DNA from: Tessaracoccus caeni
Lineage (GTDB): Bacteria > Actinomycetota > Actinomycetes > Propionibacteriales > Propionibacteriaceae
Direction of reading: 5' to 3'
DNA length: 54,059 nucleotides
NCBI RefSeq assembly: GCF_029211185.1
Contig: NZ_JARGDO010000025.1
Location: forward strand, 1-54,059
The notes beneath the pieces were generated by a model. It saw only the letters and a program-made list of their open reading frames with translations. It ran no database searches and was not told the origin of the DNA. Of this stretch, positions 1 through 7,939 are shown piece by piece. The stretch's first letter is position 1, and every line of letters starts with the position of its first letter. Both the position numbers and the translations under genes were made by a program.

Positions 1-14
1 GTTCATGATGAAAG

Positions 15-395
15 ATGGCAGTGCAGGCACGAGTACCTCGGGGAAGAAGCGGCGTCAGATACCACCTCTCCTACCGAGACTCGTGCCTGTCCTACGTCAC
101 CGACACGCACCTACCTGCGGAATCTCTTACTCGTGAGGCGGTGAGGCCGTATCTCCGTCGCGTGACGGTGGCGCCCATCACCAGCACTATTCGAGGCCTG
201 TCCACCGAGGTTGAGGTGGGGCCGGCCAACGGGCTCGATCACACCAGCGTGATCAGCTGTGACAATATCCAGACCATCCCGGCCGAGCAGCTTGGCCGTC
301 AACTGGGTTTCCTGCACGATCGCCAGGAGATGGAACTCACAGCGGCGATCCAGGCGGCCTTCGACCTGGACTACCCGGCATCCGCGTCGCGTTGA
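15..395 (+). CDS. MazF/PemK-like toxin, C-terminal part intact, N-terminus doubtful
   Basis: From about residue 43 onward this reads as a MazF/PemK-family endoribonuclease toxin: the stretches RVTVAPITSTIRGLSTEV, VISCDNIQTIP and the final AAIQAAFDLD are characteristic of the family's central strands and C-terminal helix. The first 40 residues do not resemble the usual start, which carries the first strand and its arginine, so the beginning may be frameshifted or the open frame may simply run into unrelated DNA. A GTG at 141 is an alternative start but would remove the core's first strand. No antitoxin is visible in the 14 bases upstream; it may lie outside the window. Function is therefore uncertain. 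Confidence 0.5.
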   Translation: MAVQARVPRGRSGVRYHLSYRDSCLSYVTDTHLPAESLTREAVRPYLRRVTVAPITSTIRGLSTEVEVGPANGLDHTSVISCDNIQTIPAEQLGRQLGFLHDRQEMELTAAIQAAFDLDYPASASR

Positions 396-481
396 CTATC
401 CAAATTCGGTACGGAACTCCAGGGTTCCGACCGTGGGGTGGTGTTGGTGCACGAACCGGGATCTGCTGGCAGGCTTGTGGC

Positions 482-1054
482 ATGGGAGCAATGAAGCCCG
501 AGGGTGTGCGATCTGTCGCGCAACTCGTCAAGGCCGTCGAGGCAGGAGCGAAACCGAAGTACGTGCTGTTTTGGGGCCATCGGCCCGGCAAGGACGGCAG
601 CCTCGGCGCGTCGTGCTTCAGCCAGTGGTGGCCGGCTCCGTTCTCCGTCGACGGGGCGACGTTCGCCTCCGCCGAGCATTACATGATGTGGCGTAAGGCC
701 TTGTTATTCGACGATTCCGATAGCGCCACCGCCGTGCTTCGGGTGCATAGCCCTGCCAAGGCCAAGGAGATCGGGCGCACGGTGAGGGGATTCGACGAGC
801 AGCGCTGGCGTGAACACCGCTGGGACATCGTCGTGACCGGATCGACGGCGAAGTTCGGCAGCGATCCCGCCCTGCGAGAGTTCCTGCTCAACACGGGAAA
901 ACGCGTCTTGGTCGAGGCCTCACCGGTGGACCGCGTTTGGGGAATCGGACTTGCTCAGGACTCGGAGTTCGCCGAGATGCCGCAACGATGGCGCGGCTTG
1001 AACCTTCTGGGCTTCGCCTTGATGGAGGCGCGGGCTCGGCTGGCCAGGAGCTGA
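482..1054 (+). CDS. NADAR-family (YbiA-like) N-glycosidase
   Basis: A protein of about 190 residues with the NADAR/YbiA fold signature: a YVLFWGH strand near the start, FSQWWPAPFSVDG, ASAEHYMMWRKALLF, the helical AKAKEIGR segment, and the C-terminal VWGIGL and RGLNLLGFAL blocks. NADAR proteins hydrolyse N-glycosidic bonds, either in riboflavin precursors or as ADP-ribosyl-guanosine hydrolases that reverse DNA ADP-ribosylation. The ATG at 482 was chosen because the conserved region starts shortly after it; an ATG at 491 is equally possible, and the open frame extends to 392 without family similarity. No DarT-like partner is visible in the window. Confidence 0.85.
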   Translation: MGAMKPEGVRSVAQLVKAVEAGAKPKYVLFWGHRPGKDGSLGASCFSQWWPAPFSVDGATFASAEHYMMWRKALLFDDSDSATAVLRVHSPAKAKEIGRTVRGFDEQRWREHRWDIVVTGSTAKFGSDPALREFLLNTGKRVLVEASPVDRVWGIGLAQDSEFAEMPQRWRGLNLLGFALMEARARLARS

Positions 1055-1287
1055 CGGAAGACAGTCCAGAGCAATGGGCGGCGCGCAAACCGGTCGAAGG
1101 CTTTGTCATCGAACCGGGTCAGACGGTGGCGGTTGCTTTGCAGATTCAACGGTCGCCAGGGGCAGAGGTGGCGGAGGTGTCGTCGCAGACCGTCAGCTAC
1201 CGCCCGGACGGAAAGCTCTATAACCGCACGGTCACTTCACTGATCGAGCTCTCGATCGCCGAAGACTGCTCAGCCGACGACGACTAG
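1051..1287 (+). pseudogene. C-terminal remnant of an unidentified protein
   Basis: This frame overlaps the NADAR stop codon and runs to TAG at 1285. The last 70 residues look like real protein rather than a shadow: VEGFVIEPGQTVAVALQI, then VSYRPDGKLYNRTV and LIELSIAEDC, with hydrophobic/hydrophilic alternation typical of a beta-sandwich domain. It has no start codon or ribosome site of its own after the NADAR gene. The most economical reading is the surviving 3' end of a larger gene whose front was lost when the NADAR gene or its surroundings were inserted. I do not recognise the parent family. Confidence 0.35.
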
Positions 1288-1432
1288 TCAGTCGAGGGGC
1301 AACCAGTTCGCTCACCTCGACGTCGGAGGCGCCACCGAGATGTCGTTCTAGAACGTGGACAGCATCAAAGCCGCTGGCTCTCAGGAGAGCGGCAACGCGA
1401 AGGGAGAGGTTCTCGTCGACGAGTACCTTCAT
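1232..1432 (-). pseudogene. DUF5615 PIN-like toxin, C-terminally truncated
   Basis: The 66-residue product begins MKVLVDENLSLRVAALLRAS and continues GFDAVHVLER, the classic start of DUF5615 PIN-like proteins with the first catalytic Asp in the VDEN motif. Family members are about 110-120 residues and continue with a strand and a second acidic motif (typically like VSxDxDF). Here the similarity stops around residue 36 (near 1325), and what follows is a basic, low-complexity tail, so the rear half and active-site residues are missing. The start codon overlaps the stop of the DUF433 gene by four bases, the usual pairing for this module. Confidence 0.6.
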
Positions 1433-1653
1433 GCCGCGACGAACGGGCGTTCTTGGGGAATCGACGCCGCAGCGAACGCGAGAGCGGCTAGGACATCGTC
1501 TCTGTCGAGGGAAGGATAATCGACCAACAGTTCGTCGATGGTTGCTCCCGCTGCCAACTGGCCCAGCACTGCGGAAACGGTCACTCGCGTGCCACGGATG
1601 GTGGGGGCGCCAGCCATGACCATGGGATCCGCAACGATTCGACCTGTCGACAT
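1429..1653 (-). CDS. DUF433 antitoxin-type HTH protein
   Basis: A 74-residue protein with the DUF433 signature: RIVADPMVMAGAPTIRGTRV at the front and ILVDYPSLDRDDV-like (here ELLVDYPSLDRDDVLAALAF) helices behind. DUF433 proteins are small winged/homeodomain-like DNA-binding proteins, usually the upstream partner of a DUF5615 PIN-like protein in a presumed toxin-antitoxin module. It overlaps the truncated DUF5615 gene by four bases. The antitoxin half is intact while its partner is not, so it probably survives as a relic or as a repressor of its own promoter. Confidence 0.75.
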   Translation of the reverse strand: MSTGRIVADPMVMAGAPTIRGTRVTVSAVLGQLAAGATIDELLVDYPSLDRDDVLAALAFAAASIPQERPFVAA

Positions 1654-1717
1654 GCGGCAAGTCTACGGTGGTGGACGCCCGAACACGAGAGGTTGAAAGC
1701 TCCTGTGGAAAAGTGAA

Positions 1718-1743
1718 AGCCCGCCCCAGCTGGGGCGGGCTTC
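1718..1743 (-). terminator. Terminator of tRNA-Ser
   Basis: On the minus strand the hairpin AGCCCGCCCC / GGGGCGGGCT with an AGCT loop is followed by TTTCACTTTTC. It lies a few bases past the 3' end of the tRNA-Ser gene. Confidence 0.75.
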
Positions 1744-1747
1744 TCGG

Positions 1748-1835
1748 TGGCGGAGGATACGAGATTCGAACTCGTGAGGGCGTGAACCCAACCCGCTTTC
1801 CAAGCGAGCGCCATAGGCCTCTAGGCGAATCCTCC
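1748..1835 (-). tRNA. tRNA-Ser (anticodon GGA)
   Basis: The reverse complement folds as a class II tRNA: acceptor GGAGGAT pairs with ATCCTCC, the D arm carries GCCTAGAGGCCTA, the anticodon arm is CTCGCTTGGAAAGCGGG with anticodon GGA, a long variable arm follows, then GTTCGAATC in the T arm. Discriminator G and an encoded CCA end the gene. It reads serine codons UCC/UCU. Confidence 0.95.
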
Positions 1836-1880
1836 GCCGGGTACTCTACCGGAGCTTTCGGCGGGCCCCCAAATCACGGA

Positions 1881-3230
1881 TCAGAGCACCATCGCGGCGA
1901 TCCAGCCCGCGACCAGCAGCGGGATGTTGAAGTGGATGAAGGTGGGGATCACGCTGTCTCGCATGTGGTCGTGCTGGCCGTCGGCGTTGAGACCGGCCGT
2001 GGGGCCGAGGGTGGAGTCCGAGGCGGGGGAGCCGGCGTCACCCAGGGCGCCGGCGGTGCCGATGATCGACACCGTCGCCAGCGGCGAGAAGCCCAGCGAG
2101 ACGCACAGCGGCACGTAGATCGCGGTGATGATGGGCAGCGTCGAGAAGGAACTGCCGATGCCCATCGTGACCAGTAGGCCGACGAACAGCATCACGAGGG
2201 CAGCCAACGCTTTGCTGCCGCCGAACATCGCCGCACTGGATTCCACGAGCGTCTCGACTTGACCGGTCGCACGCATCACAGAGGCGAAGCCCTGGGCGGT
2301 GATCATGATGATGCCCACCAGTGCCATCATCCGCATGCCGCCGGTGAAGACAGCGTCGGCGTCGCGCCACTTCACAGACCCGGAGGCGATGAAGATGAGC
2401 AGGCCGACGAGGGCTCCCACGAGTAGTGGATCCGCTTCGGAGTCAGCCAGGTTCAGCCAGGTCTGGATACCGAAACAGGCCACCACCGCGGCGATCGCGA
2501 TGGCGATCCGGTAGGGGTGGAGCTTGGTGGGCTGGTGGTCGTCGACCTTTGCCGTGACGTCGTAGTCGCGGGGCTTGCGGTAGGTCACGAAGACCGCCAT
2601 CAAGAGGCCGAACAGCATGCCGATGGCGGGGATGCCCATCGCCTGGGTCGGCGGGATGTGACTCACCGCCAGGCCGGCGGCCTCGATGTTCGCGTAGAGG
2701 ATGTTGGAGAGGAACACCTTGCCGAAACCGACGGGAAGGTACATGTAGGTGGTGACCAGGCCGAAGGTGAGCACACAGGCGACGGCACGGCGGTCGAGCT
2801 TGAGTCTGCTCATCACGACCAGCAGCGGAGGAATGAGCAGCGGAATGAAAGCGATGTGCACCGGGATGATGTTCTGGCTGGAGATGGCCATCGCGAGGAC
2901 GCCGGCGAGGAGGCCGTACTTCGCCCAGGCGGCCGCCTTGCGTCCCGTCGAGGCGTCGTCCGAGTCGAGTTTGGCGATCAGCCAGTCCGCCAGAAGTTGG
3001 GGGAGACCCGAGTGGGCGACCGCCATCGCGAAGGCGCCGAGCAGCGCGTAGGACAAGGCGATCTGCGCGCCGGCTTGCAGCCCGTCTTGGAAGGCGACCA
3101 TCGTCGCATCGAGGCCGAGACCGGCCCAGAGACCGCCCACGAGGGCGCCGAGGAAGAGCGACAGCACCACGTGCACTCGCATCAAAGCGAGTAGCAGCAT
3201 GATGAGGACGGCGAGTACGACGGCGTTCAT
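1881..3230 (-). CDS. Na+/H+ antiporter family protein (HI1586-like)
   Basis: A 449-residue very hydrophobic membrane protein with about 11-12 predicted helices. The loops HSGLPQLLADWLI, QNIIPVHIAFIPLLIPPLL, GIGSSFSTLPIITAIYVPL and GDAGSPASDSTLGPTAGLN are typical of the Na+/H+ antiporter family often annotated after Haemophilus HI1586; the family exchanges sodium for protons across the cytoplasmic membrane. The ATG at 3230 is preceded by AAGGACT at a good distance. The gene stands alone on the minus strand between tRNA-Ser and the SRP RNA. The exact substrate cannot be read from the sequence. Confidence 0.75.
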   Translation of the reverse strand: MNAVVLAVLIMLLLALMRVHVVLSLFLGALVGGLWAGLGLDATMVAFQDGLQAGAQIALSYALLGAFAMAVAHSGLPQLLADWLIAKLDSDDASTGRKAAAWAKYGLLAGVLAMAISSQNIIPVHIAFIPLLIPPLLVVMSRLKLDRRAVACVLTFGLVTTYMYLPVGFGKVFLSNILYANIEAAGLAVSHIPPTQAMGIPAIGMLFGLLMAVFVTYRKPRDYDVTAKVDDHQPTKLHPYRIAIAIAAVVACFGIQTWLNLADSEADPLLVGALVGLLIFIASGSVKWRDADAVFTGGMRMMALVGIIMITAQGFASVMRATGQVETLVESSAAMFGGSKALAALVMLFVGLLVTMGIGSSFSTLPIITAIYVPLCVSLGFSPLATVSIIGTAGALGDAGSPASDSTLGPTAGLNADGQHDHMRDSVIPTFIHFNIPLLVAGWIAAMVL

Positions 3231-3307
3231 GGGAGTCCTTGAGGTGAGAGAGTCCAGCGAGGGCAGGCTACCGGAGCGTCGTTTCAGGCGTGTTCCCTGG
3301 GCGTGGG

Positions 3308-3337
3308 TTGGGCAGTCTGTATTACCTCTAGTACAGT
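3308..3337 (+). promoter_or_regulatory. Putative promoter of the SRP RNA
   Basis: TTGGGC at 3308 and TACAGT at 3332 are separated by 18 bases and place the transcript start a few bases before the RNA begins. Seen by eye only. Confidence 0.4.
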
Positions 3338-3340
3338 GGA

Positions 3341-3436
3341 GCCCGGTTCCTCGCGCGGCGTTATCTCGCCCAACTCCCCCAGGGTCGGAAGGCAGCAAGG
3401 GTAAGTGAGCTCTGTCGGGTGCGCGAGGGGCCTTTT
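3341..3436 (+). ncRNA. ffs: Bacterial small SRP RNA (4.5S)
   Basis: The diagnostic apical loop motif GGGTCGGAAGGCAGCAAGGG is present at 3373 onward, and the closing helix is formed by GGTTCCTCGCGC (about 3345) with GCGCGAGGGGCC (about 3421). The run CCTTTTTCTTT directly after the helix serves as terminator. This RNA binds Ffh and directs ribosomes to the membrane. Its position just upstream of dnaX is common in high-GC Gram-positive genomes. Confidence 0.93.
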
Positions 3437-3473
3437 TCTTTCCCCTGTCAGTGCCGTCGAATAGGGTGAACGC

Positions 3474-5759
3474 GTGGACCAGAGCTACGACGCGGATCAG
3501 GATCTCTTCGGCGAGGAGCCGTTCGACGACGGCTTGCCCGAGTTCGAGCCCATGGAAGGCCCAGGCCTCTTCGGCGACGAGCCTGTTGATCCAGACGACG
3601 AGCCTGCAGCGTCTCTCGCGCCGCCTCCGCCGCCCTCTCGACGCCCGGTCGCCAGGCCTGACGAGGCCCCCGAAGCCCCGCTGGCCCTGTACCGGCGCTA
3701 TCGTCCGGATTCTTTCGCCGAGGTGATCGGCCAGGATCACGTCACCGTGCCGCTGCGCCGGGCCTTGGAGAGCAACCGGGTGAACCACGCCTATCTGTTC
3801 TCGGGTCCGCGCGGGTGCGGCAAGACCACCTCCGCGCGCATCCTCGCCCGCTGCCTCAACTGCGAGCAGGGGCCCACCTCGCAGCCATGCGGCCAGTGCC
3901 AGTCGTGCCAGGATCTGGCTCGCGGCGGTCCCGGTTCCATCGACGTGATCGAGATCGACGCGGCCTCGCACGGCGGCGTCGAGGACGCGCGCGATCTCCG
4001 GGAGCGCGCCTTCTTTGCGCCGGTGGCCAGCCGCTACAAGATCTACATCGTCGACGAAGCCCACATGGTCACCACCGCCGGCTTCAACGCGCTGCTGAAG
4101 CTGGTGGAGGAGCCGCCGCCGCACACCAAGTTCATCTTCGCCACGACGGAGCCGGAGAAGGTCATCGGCACCATTCGCTCCCGCACCCACCACTATCCGT
4201 TCCGGCTGGTGCCGCCGCGGGTGCTGGGCGACTACCTGGCCGAGATCTGCACCCAGGAGGGCGTGCGCGTCGATCCGGTCGCGCTGCCGCTGGTGGTGCG
4301 GGCCGGTGCCGGCTCGGTGCGCGACTCGCTCTCGGTTCTCGATCAGCTCCTCGGCGGAGCGGGGGAGAACGGCGTCGAATACGACCAAGCCGCGGCGCTG
4401 CTCGGCTTCACGCCCGATTCGCTGCTCGACGAGATCGTCGACGCCTTCGCGGCCGGCGACTCGGCGGGCGTGTTCAAGGCGGTCGACAAGGTGATCGAGG
4501 TGGGTCAGGATCCGCGTCGTTTCGCCGAGGATCTACTGCGCCGGCTGCGCGATCTGGTGATCCTGGCCGCCGTGCCCGACGCCGCCGACACCGGTTTGCT
4601 CGACGTGTCGGCCGATCAGGCCGAGCGGTTCAAGACCCAGGTGGCCGGCATGGGTGCCGGCGAGCTGACTCGTGCGGCGGAGGTGATCGCCACCGGCCTC
4701 ACCGACATGCGCGGCACCACCGCGCCTCGCCTGCACCTGGAGCTGATGTGCGCGCGCGTCCTGCTGCCCGGGGCCGACGCCGACGAGCGCGGCCTCCATG
4801 CCCGCATGGACCGGCTTGAACGACGCGTCGGGATGATGGGTTCGGGCGAGGCCCAGGCTCCGCCCGCCAACTGGGACGATGTGCCCGGTGCCCGGCCGGC
4901 GACGGCGACCCGTCGTGCTCCCCAGGCTGCTCCTTCTGCCGGGTCTGTCCAGCCAGTCGCGCCGCAGGCTCCGGCCGGCTCTGCTGAGCCGGTCCAGGCA
5001 CAACCTCCGGCGCAGCCACAGCCGTCGCGCCCCACGCGTCCGTCCGAGTCCGCCGCGCCCCCGCAGGCCGAACCCCCTGTTGCGCCGGCCGAGCAGGTGC
5101 GCCCGCCTCAAGGGCAGACGCCAGCCCAACGGCCGGCGCAAGGACGGCGACCAGCCGGCGCTCCGCCGCGAACGGGCGCCGGGGCGAGCGCGGCCGCCGC
5201 CCCGTCGACGCCGGTCGCACAGCCCGGGCCGTCGGCGGCGCCGGCTGCGGCACGACGGCCGGTCGGGCAACTGACGGCCGCAGAACTGCGGCGCGTGTGG
5301 CCAGGGGTGCTCGAAGAGGTGAAGCGGCGCAAGCGGTTCACCTACATGATGCTGTCCCAGCACGCTCAGGTGGTCGATGTGGCCGACGGTGCGCTCGTCC
5401 TCGGGTTCGCCAGCTCCGGTGCCCGCGACAACTTCGGTTCCGGCGGGAGCGCAGAGGTTCTGGCAGAGGCATTGCTGGCGGTGATCGGCGTCGAGTTGCG
5501 GATCAACTCCGTGCTCTCCGAAGACGGAACAGCCGCCGCGTCCGCCCAACAATCCCGACGGGCGCCTGAGCCGCCTCCGCAGGCCCCCGTCCGCCAGCAC
5601 GCGCCCGGCCCGTCGTCTCCGCCGCCGCCTCGCGAGCCGGAGCCGGAGTTCGACGAGGTATCGCAGGACGACGTCGAACTTGATGCGGCGAACAACGCGG
5701 AAGAGTTACTCACTTCGGCCTTCAACGCGGAGATCATCTCCGTGGAAGAACTGAACTGA
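3474..5759 (+). CDS. dnaX: DNA polymerase III subunits gamma/tau
   Basis: A 761-residue clamp-loader ATPase that opens and loads the beta sliding clamp. After an acidic, proline-rich extension of about 65 residues comes the canonical core: ALYRRYRPDSFAEVIGQDHV, Walker A GPRGCGKTT near residue 110, a four-cysteine zinc site (CLNCEQG, CGQCQSC), the DEAH box in YIVDEAHMVTTAGFNALLK and the sensor FATTEPEKV. Residues 455-600 are a low-complexity Pro/Ala/Gln linker, followed by a tau-like C-terminal domain (ELRRVWPGVLEEVKRR). The GTG at 3474 gives the acidic extension; an internal start close to ALYRR would give the usual length, so the extension is the least certain part. Confidence 0.92.
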   Translation: MDQSYDADQDLFGEEPFDDGLPEFEPMEGPGLFGDEPVDPDDEPAASLAPPPPPSRRPVARPDEAPEAPLALYRRYRPDSFAEVIGQDHVTVPLRRALESNRVNHAYLFSGPRGCGKTTSARILARCLNCEQGPTSQPCGQCQSCQDLARGGPGSIDVIEIDAASHGGVEDARDLRERAFFAPVASRYKIYIVDEAHMVTTAGFNALLKLVEEPPPHTKFIFATTEPEKVIGTIRSRTHHYPFRLVPPRVLGDYLAEICTQEGVRVDPVALPLVVRAGAGSVRDSLSVLDQLLGGAGENGVEYDQAAALLGFTPDSLLDEIVDAFAAGDSAGVFKAVDKVIEVGQDPRRFAEDLLRRLRDLVILAAVPDAADTGLLDVSADQAERFKTQVAGMGAGELTRAAEVIATGLTDMRGTTAPRLHLELMCARVLLPGADADERGLHARMDRLERRVGMMGSGEAQAPPANWDDVPGARPATATRRAPQAAPSAGSVQPVAPQAPAGSAEPVQAQPPAQPQPSRPTRPSESAAPPQAEPPVAPAEQVRPPQGQTPAQRPAQGRRPAGAPPRTGAGASAAAAPSTPVAQPGPSAAPAAARRPVGQLTAAELRRVWPGVLEEVKRRKRFTYMMLSQHAQVVDVADGALVLGFASSGARDNFGSGGSAEVLAEALLAVIGVELRINSVLSEDGTAAASAQQSRRAPEPPPQAPVRQHAPGPSSPPPPREPEPEFDEVSQDDVELDAANNAEELLTSAFNAEIISVEELN

Positions 5760-5761
5760 TG

Positions 5762-5946
5762 ACGCTCTTTGAGGTGCGGAGCGCAGCGGAGCCTCGACAA
5801 TCTGGAGCGGCGAAGCACCTCATTCACGCTCTTTGAGGTGCGGAGCGCAGCGGAGCCTCGAAAAGAGCGGACGCGAGTTTGATCAGGTCTGTCCTCCGGC
5901 TGCCGGCCAGGTCGCTTCGAGGCTCGCAAGCTCGCACCTCAACGAC
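5762..5946. repeat. Dispersed inverted-repeat element, copy 1
   Basis: A 36-base unit starting ACGCTCTTTGAGGTGCGGAG and ending GGAGCCTCGA occurs identically at 5762-5797 and 5826-5861, and an inverted related arm (TCGAGGCTCGCAAGCTCGCA then CCTCAA) lies at 5917-5942. The same arm pair recurs near 33.7 kb and 39.2 kb. It begins immediately after the dnaX stop codon. It holds no gene and may act as a 3'-end structure or be a non-autonomous repeat. Confidence 0.8.
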
Positions 5947-6018
5947 CGTGCGTGTGGGGTGCGTCGCGTCGGGTAGAACACCGCGTACAGTAGAGCGGTC
6001 ACGATCGGAAGGTGAATC

Positions 6019-6327
6019 ATGTTCGACGGCTTTGACATGGGTCAGTTGATGGCTCAGGCACAGAAGCTGCAGGAAGACCTGCTGCAGGCCCAGGAAGATC
6101 TGGCCGCGCAGAGCTTCACCGGCAGCGCGGGAGGCGACCTCGTCGTCGTCACCCTCTCCGGCAAGGGAGACCTCACCGGCGTGGAGATCAAGCCTGAGGC
6201 CATCGATCCCGACGACGCGGAGACGCTGCAGGATCTGATCGTCGCGGCTTTCCGCGCCGCCAAGGAGGCCGTCGACGACGCTGCGCAGGCGGCCATGCCG
6301 CAGCTTCCTCCCGGCATGGGGATGTGA
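6019..6327 (+). CDS. ebfC: YbaB/EbfC nucleoid-associated protein
   Basis: A 102-residue protein with the YbaB/EbfC pattern: [20 protein letters not shown] start, the [20 protein letters not shown] central sheet, [19 protein letters not shown] helix and a Pro/Met-rich tail. These dimeric proteins bind DNA non-specifically and sit between dnaX and recR in most bacteria, as here. GGAAGGTGA precedes the ATG at 6019; a TACAGT box at 5986 may be its -10 element. It likely forms an operon with recR, 10 bases downstream. Confidence 0.95.
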   Translation: MFDGFDMGQLMAQAQKLQEDLLQAQEDLAAQSFTGSAGGDLVVVTLSGKGDLTGVEIKPEAIDPDDAETLQDLIVAAFRAAKEAVDDAAQAAMPQLPPGMGM

Positions 6328-6337
6328 CGGGACACCG

Positions 6338-6958
6338 GTGTACGAAGGCCCTATTCAGGATCTGATCGACGAGCTGAGCCGGTTGCCCGGCATCGGCCCT
6401 CGCAGCGCGCAGCGGATCGCTTTCTTCCTGCTCGACGCGCCGGAAGAGGATGTCTACGGGCTCGCCGACACGCTGCGCCGTGTGAAGGCGGCGGCCAGGT
6501 TCTGCGAGGTGTGTTTCAACGTGTCGCAGGAGGAGCGCTGCCGGGTGTGCCGCGATCCGCGTCGCGACCAGACGAAGCTCTGCGTGGTGGAGGAGTCGAA
6601 GGACGTGGTGGCCATCGAGCGCACCAACGAGTTCCGCGGGCTCTACCACGTGCTGGGCGGTTCGATCTCTCCCATCGACGGCCGTGGACCGGGCGATCTG
6701 CGCACGCGCGAGCTCTTCCAGCGCCTCGCCGACGGGGTGGTGCAGGAGGTTATCCTGGCCACCGACCCCGACACCCAGGGCGAAGCCACCGCGGCCTACC
6801 TCAGCCGGATGCTGCGCGACTTCGGCGTGGCGGTCAGCCGCCCTGCCAGCGGGCTGCCCGTCGGAGGCGACCTCGAGTACGCCGACCAGGTGACGCTGGG
6901 CCGGGCCCTCGAGGGCCGGAGGCTCATGTTCGAGCCCGCCCCCGCCGTGCCGCGCTGA
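6338..6958 (+). CDS. recR: Recombination mediator RecR
   Basis: A 206-residue RecR with all landmarks: N-terminal helix-hairpin-helix ([20 protein letters not shown]), C4 zinc finger [16 protein letters not shown] at about 57-72, and the Toprim domain with LCVVEE and [14 protein letters not shown]. RecR acts with RecO and RecF to load RecA at single-strand gaps. The start is GTG at 6338, 10 bases past the ebfC stop. Confidence 0.96.
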   Translation: MYEGPIQDLIDELSRLPGIGPRSAQRIAFFLLDAPEEDVYGLADTLRRVKAAARFCEVCFNVSQEERCRVCRDPRRDQTKLCVVEESKDVVAIERTNEFRGLYHVLGGSISPIDGRGPGDLRTRELFQRLADGVVQEVILATDPDTQGEATAAYLSRMLRDFGVAVSRPASGLPVGGDLEYADQVTLGRALEGRRLMFEPAPAVPR

Positions 6959-7012
6959 CCGCACTGCCGCTCGCGAAGCGGGTTGTCAGACGCCGCTGGT
7001 AGGTTGACGGAC

Positions 7013-7939
7013 GTGGTTGAACCCGTCATTTCCGCCCGTGCGCTCACCAAGCGCTACGGCGACTTCATTGCCGTCGACGGCATCGATTTCGACATCGCGC
7101 CCGGCGAGTCCTTCGGCTTCCTCGGCCCCAATGGGGCGGGGAAGTCCACCACCATGCGCATGATCTCGGCCGTGTCCACCAAAACCTCCGGCAGCCTCAC
7201 CGTGCTCGGGCTGGATACGGATGGCAACGGGCCCGAGATCCGCTCGCAGCTCGGCATCGTGCCGCAGGCCGACCAGCTCGACGAGGAACTGCGCGTCGTC
7301 GACAACCTGATCGTCTACGGACGCTACTTCGGGTTGCCGCGCGCCTATGTGCGCAAACGGGCCGAGGAACTGCTCCAGTTCGCCCAGCTCGAGGACAAGC
7401 GTCTCGCCCGCATCGACGAGCTGTCCGGGGGCATGAAGCGCCGGCTCACCATCGCCCGGGGTCTGATCAACAGCCCCAAGGTGATGCTGCTCGACGAGCC
7501 CACCACGGGCTTGGACCCTCAAGCCAGGCACGTCCTCTGGGATCGCCTGTTCCGGCTGAAGGAGGAGGGCACCACGCTGGTGCTCACCACCCACTACATG
7601 GACGAGGCCGAGCAGCTCTGCGATCGCCTGGTGGTGGTCGATCAGGGCGCCATCGTGGCTGAGGGGTCGCCGTCGGAGCTGATCCGGCGCTACTCGTCGC
7701 GCGAGGTGCTGGAGGTGCGCTTCGGGTCGGCCAACAACGAGCAGGCCGCCGTGCAGTTGCAGGGCTTGGGCGACCGGCAGGAGGTGCTGCCCGACCGCGT
7801 CCTGGTCTACGCCGCCGACGGTGAAGCCGCTCTTCAGGCCGTGCTCGAGCGGGGCTTGCAGCCGCTCACCAGCCTGGTGCGCCGCTCGTCGCTGGAGGAC
7901 GTCTTTCTGCGGCTCACCGGACGGAGCCTGATCGAATGA
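7013..7939 (+). CDS. DrrA-like ABC exporter ATPase
   Basis: A 308-residue ATPase of the daunorubicin-resistance (DrrA) type. Walker A GPNGAGKST, Q-loop VPQADQLDEEL, signature LSGGMKRR, Walker B VMLLDEPTTGLD and H-loop TTHYMDEAEQ are complete. A C-terminal domain of about 80 residues after the nucleotide-binding domain is typical of this family. The frame opens at 6983 (TTG), but GTG 7013 lies a few residues before the first conserved strand (VISARALTKRYGDF) and fits better. It overlaps the next gene by four bases; together with two permeases it forms a three-gene exporter operon. The substrate is unknown. Confidence 0.9.
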   Translation: MVEPVISARALTKRYGDFIAVDGIDFDIAPGESFGFLGPNGAGKSTTMRMISAVSTKTSGSLTVLGLDTDGNGPEIRSQLGIVPQADQLDEELRVVDNLIVYGRYFGLPRAYVRKRAEELLQFAQLEDKRLARIDELSGGMKRRLTIARGLINSPKVMLLDEPTTGLDPQARHVLWDRLFRLKEEGTTLVLTTHYMDEAEQLCDRLVVVDQGAIVAEGSPSELIRRYSSREVLEVRFGSANNEQAAVQLQGLGDRQEVLPDRVLVYAADGEAALQAVLERGLQPLTSLVRRSSLEDVFLRLTGRSLIE

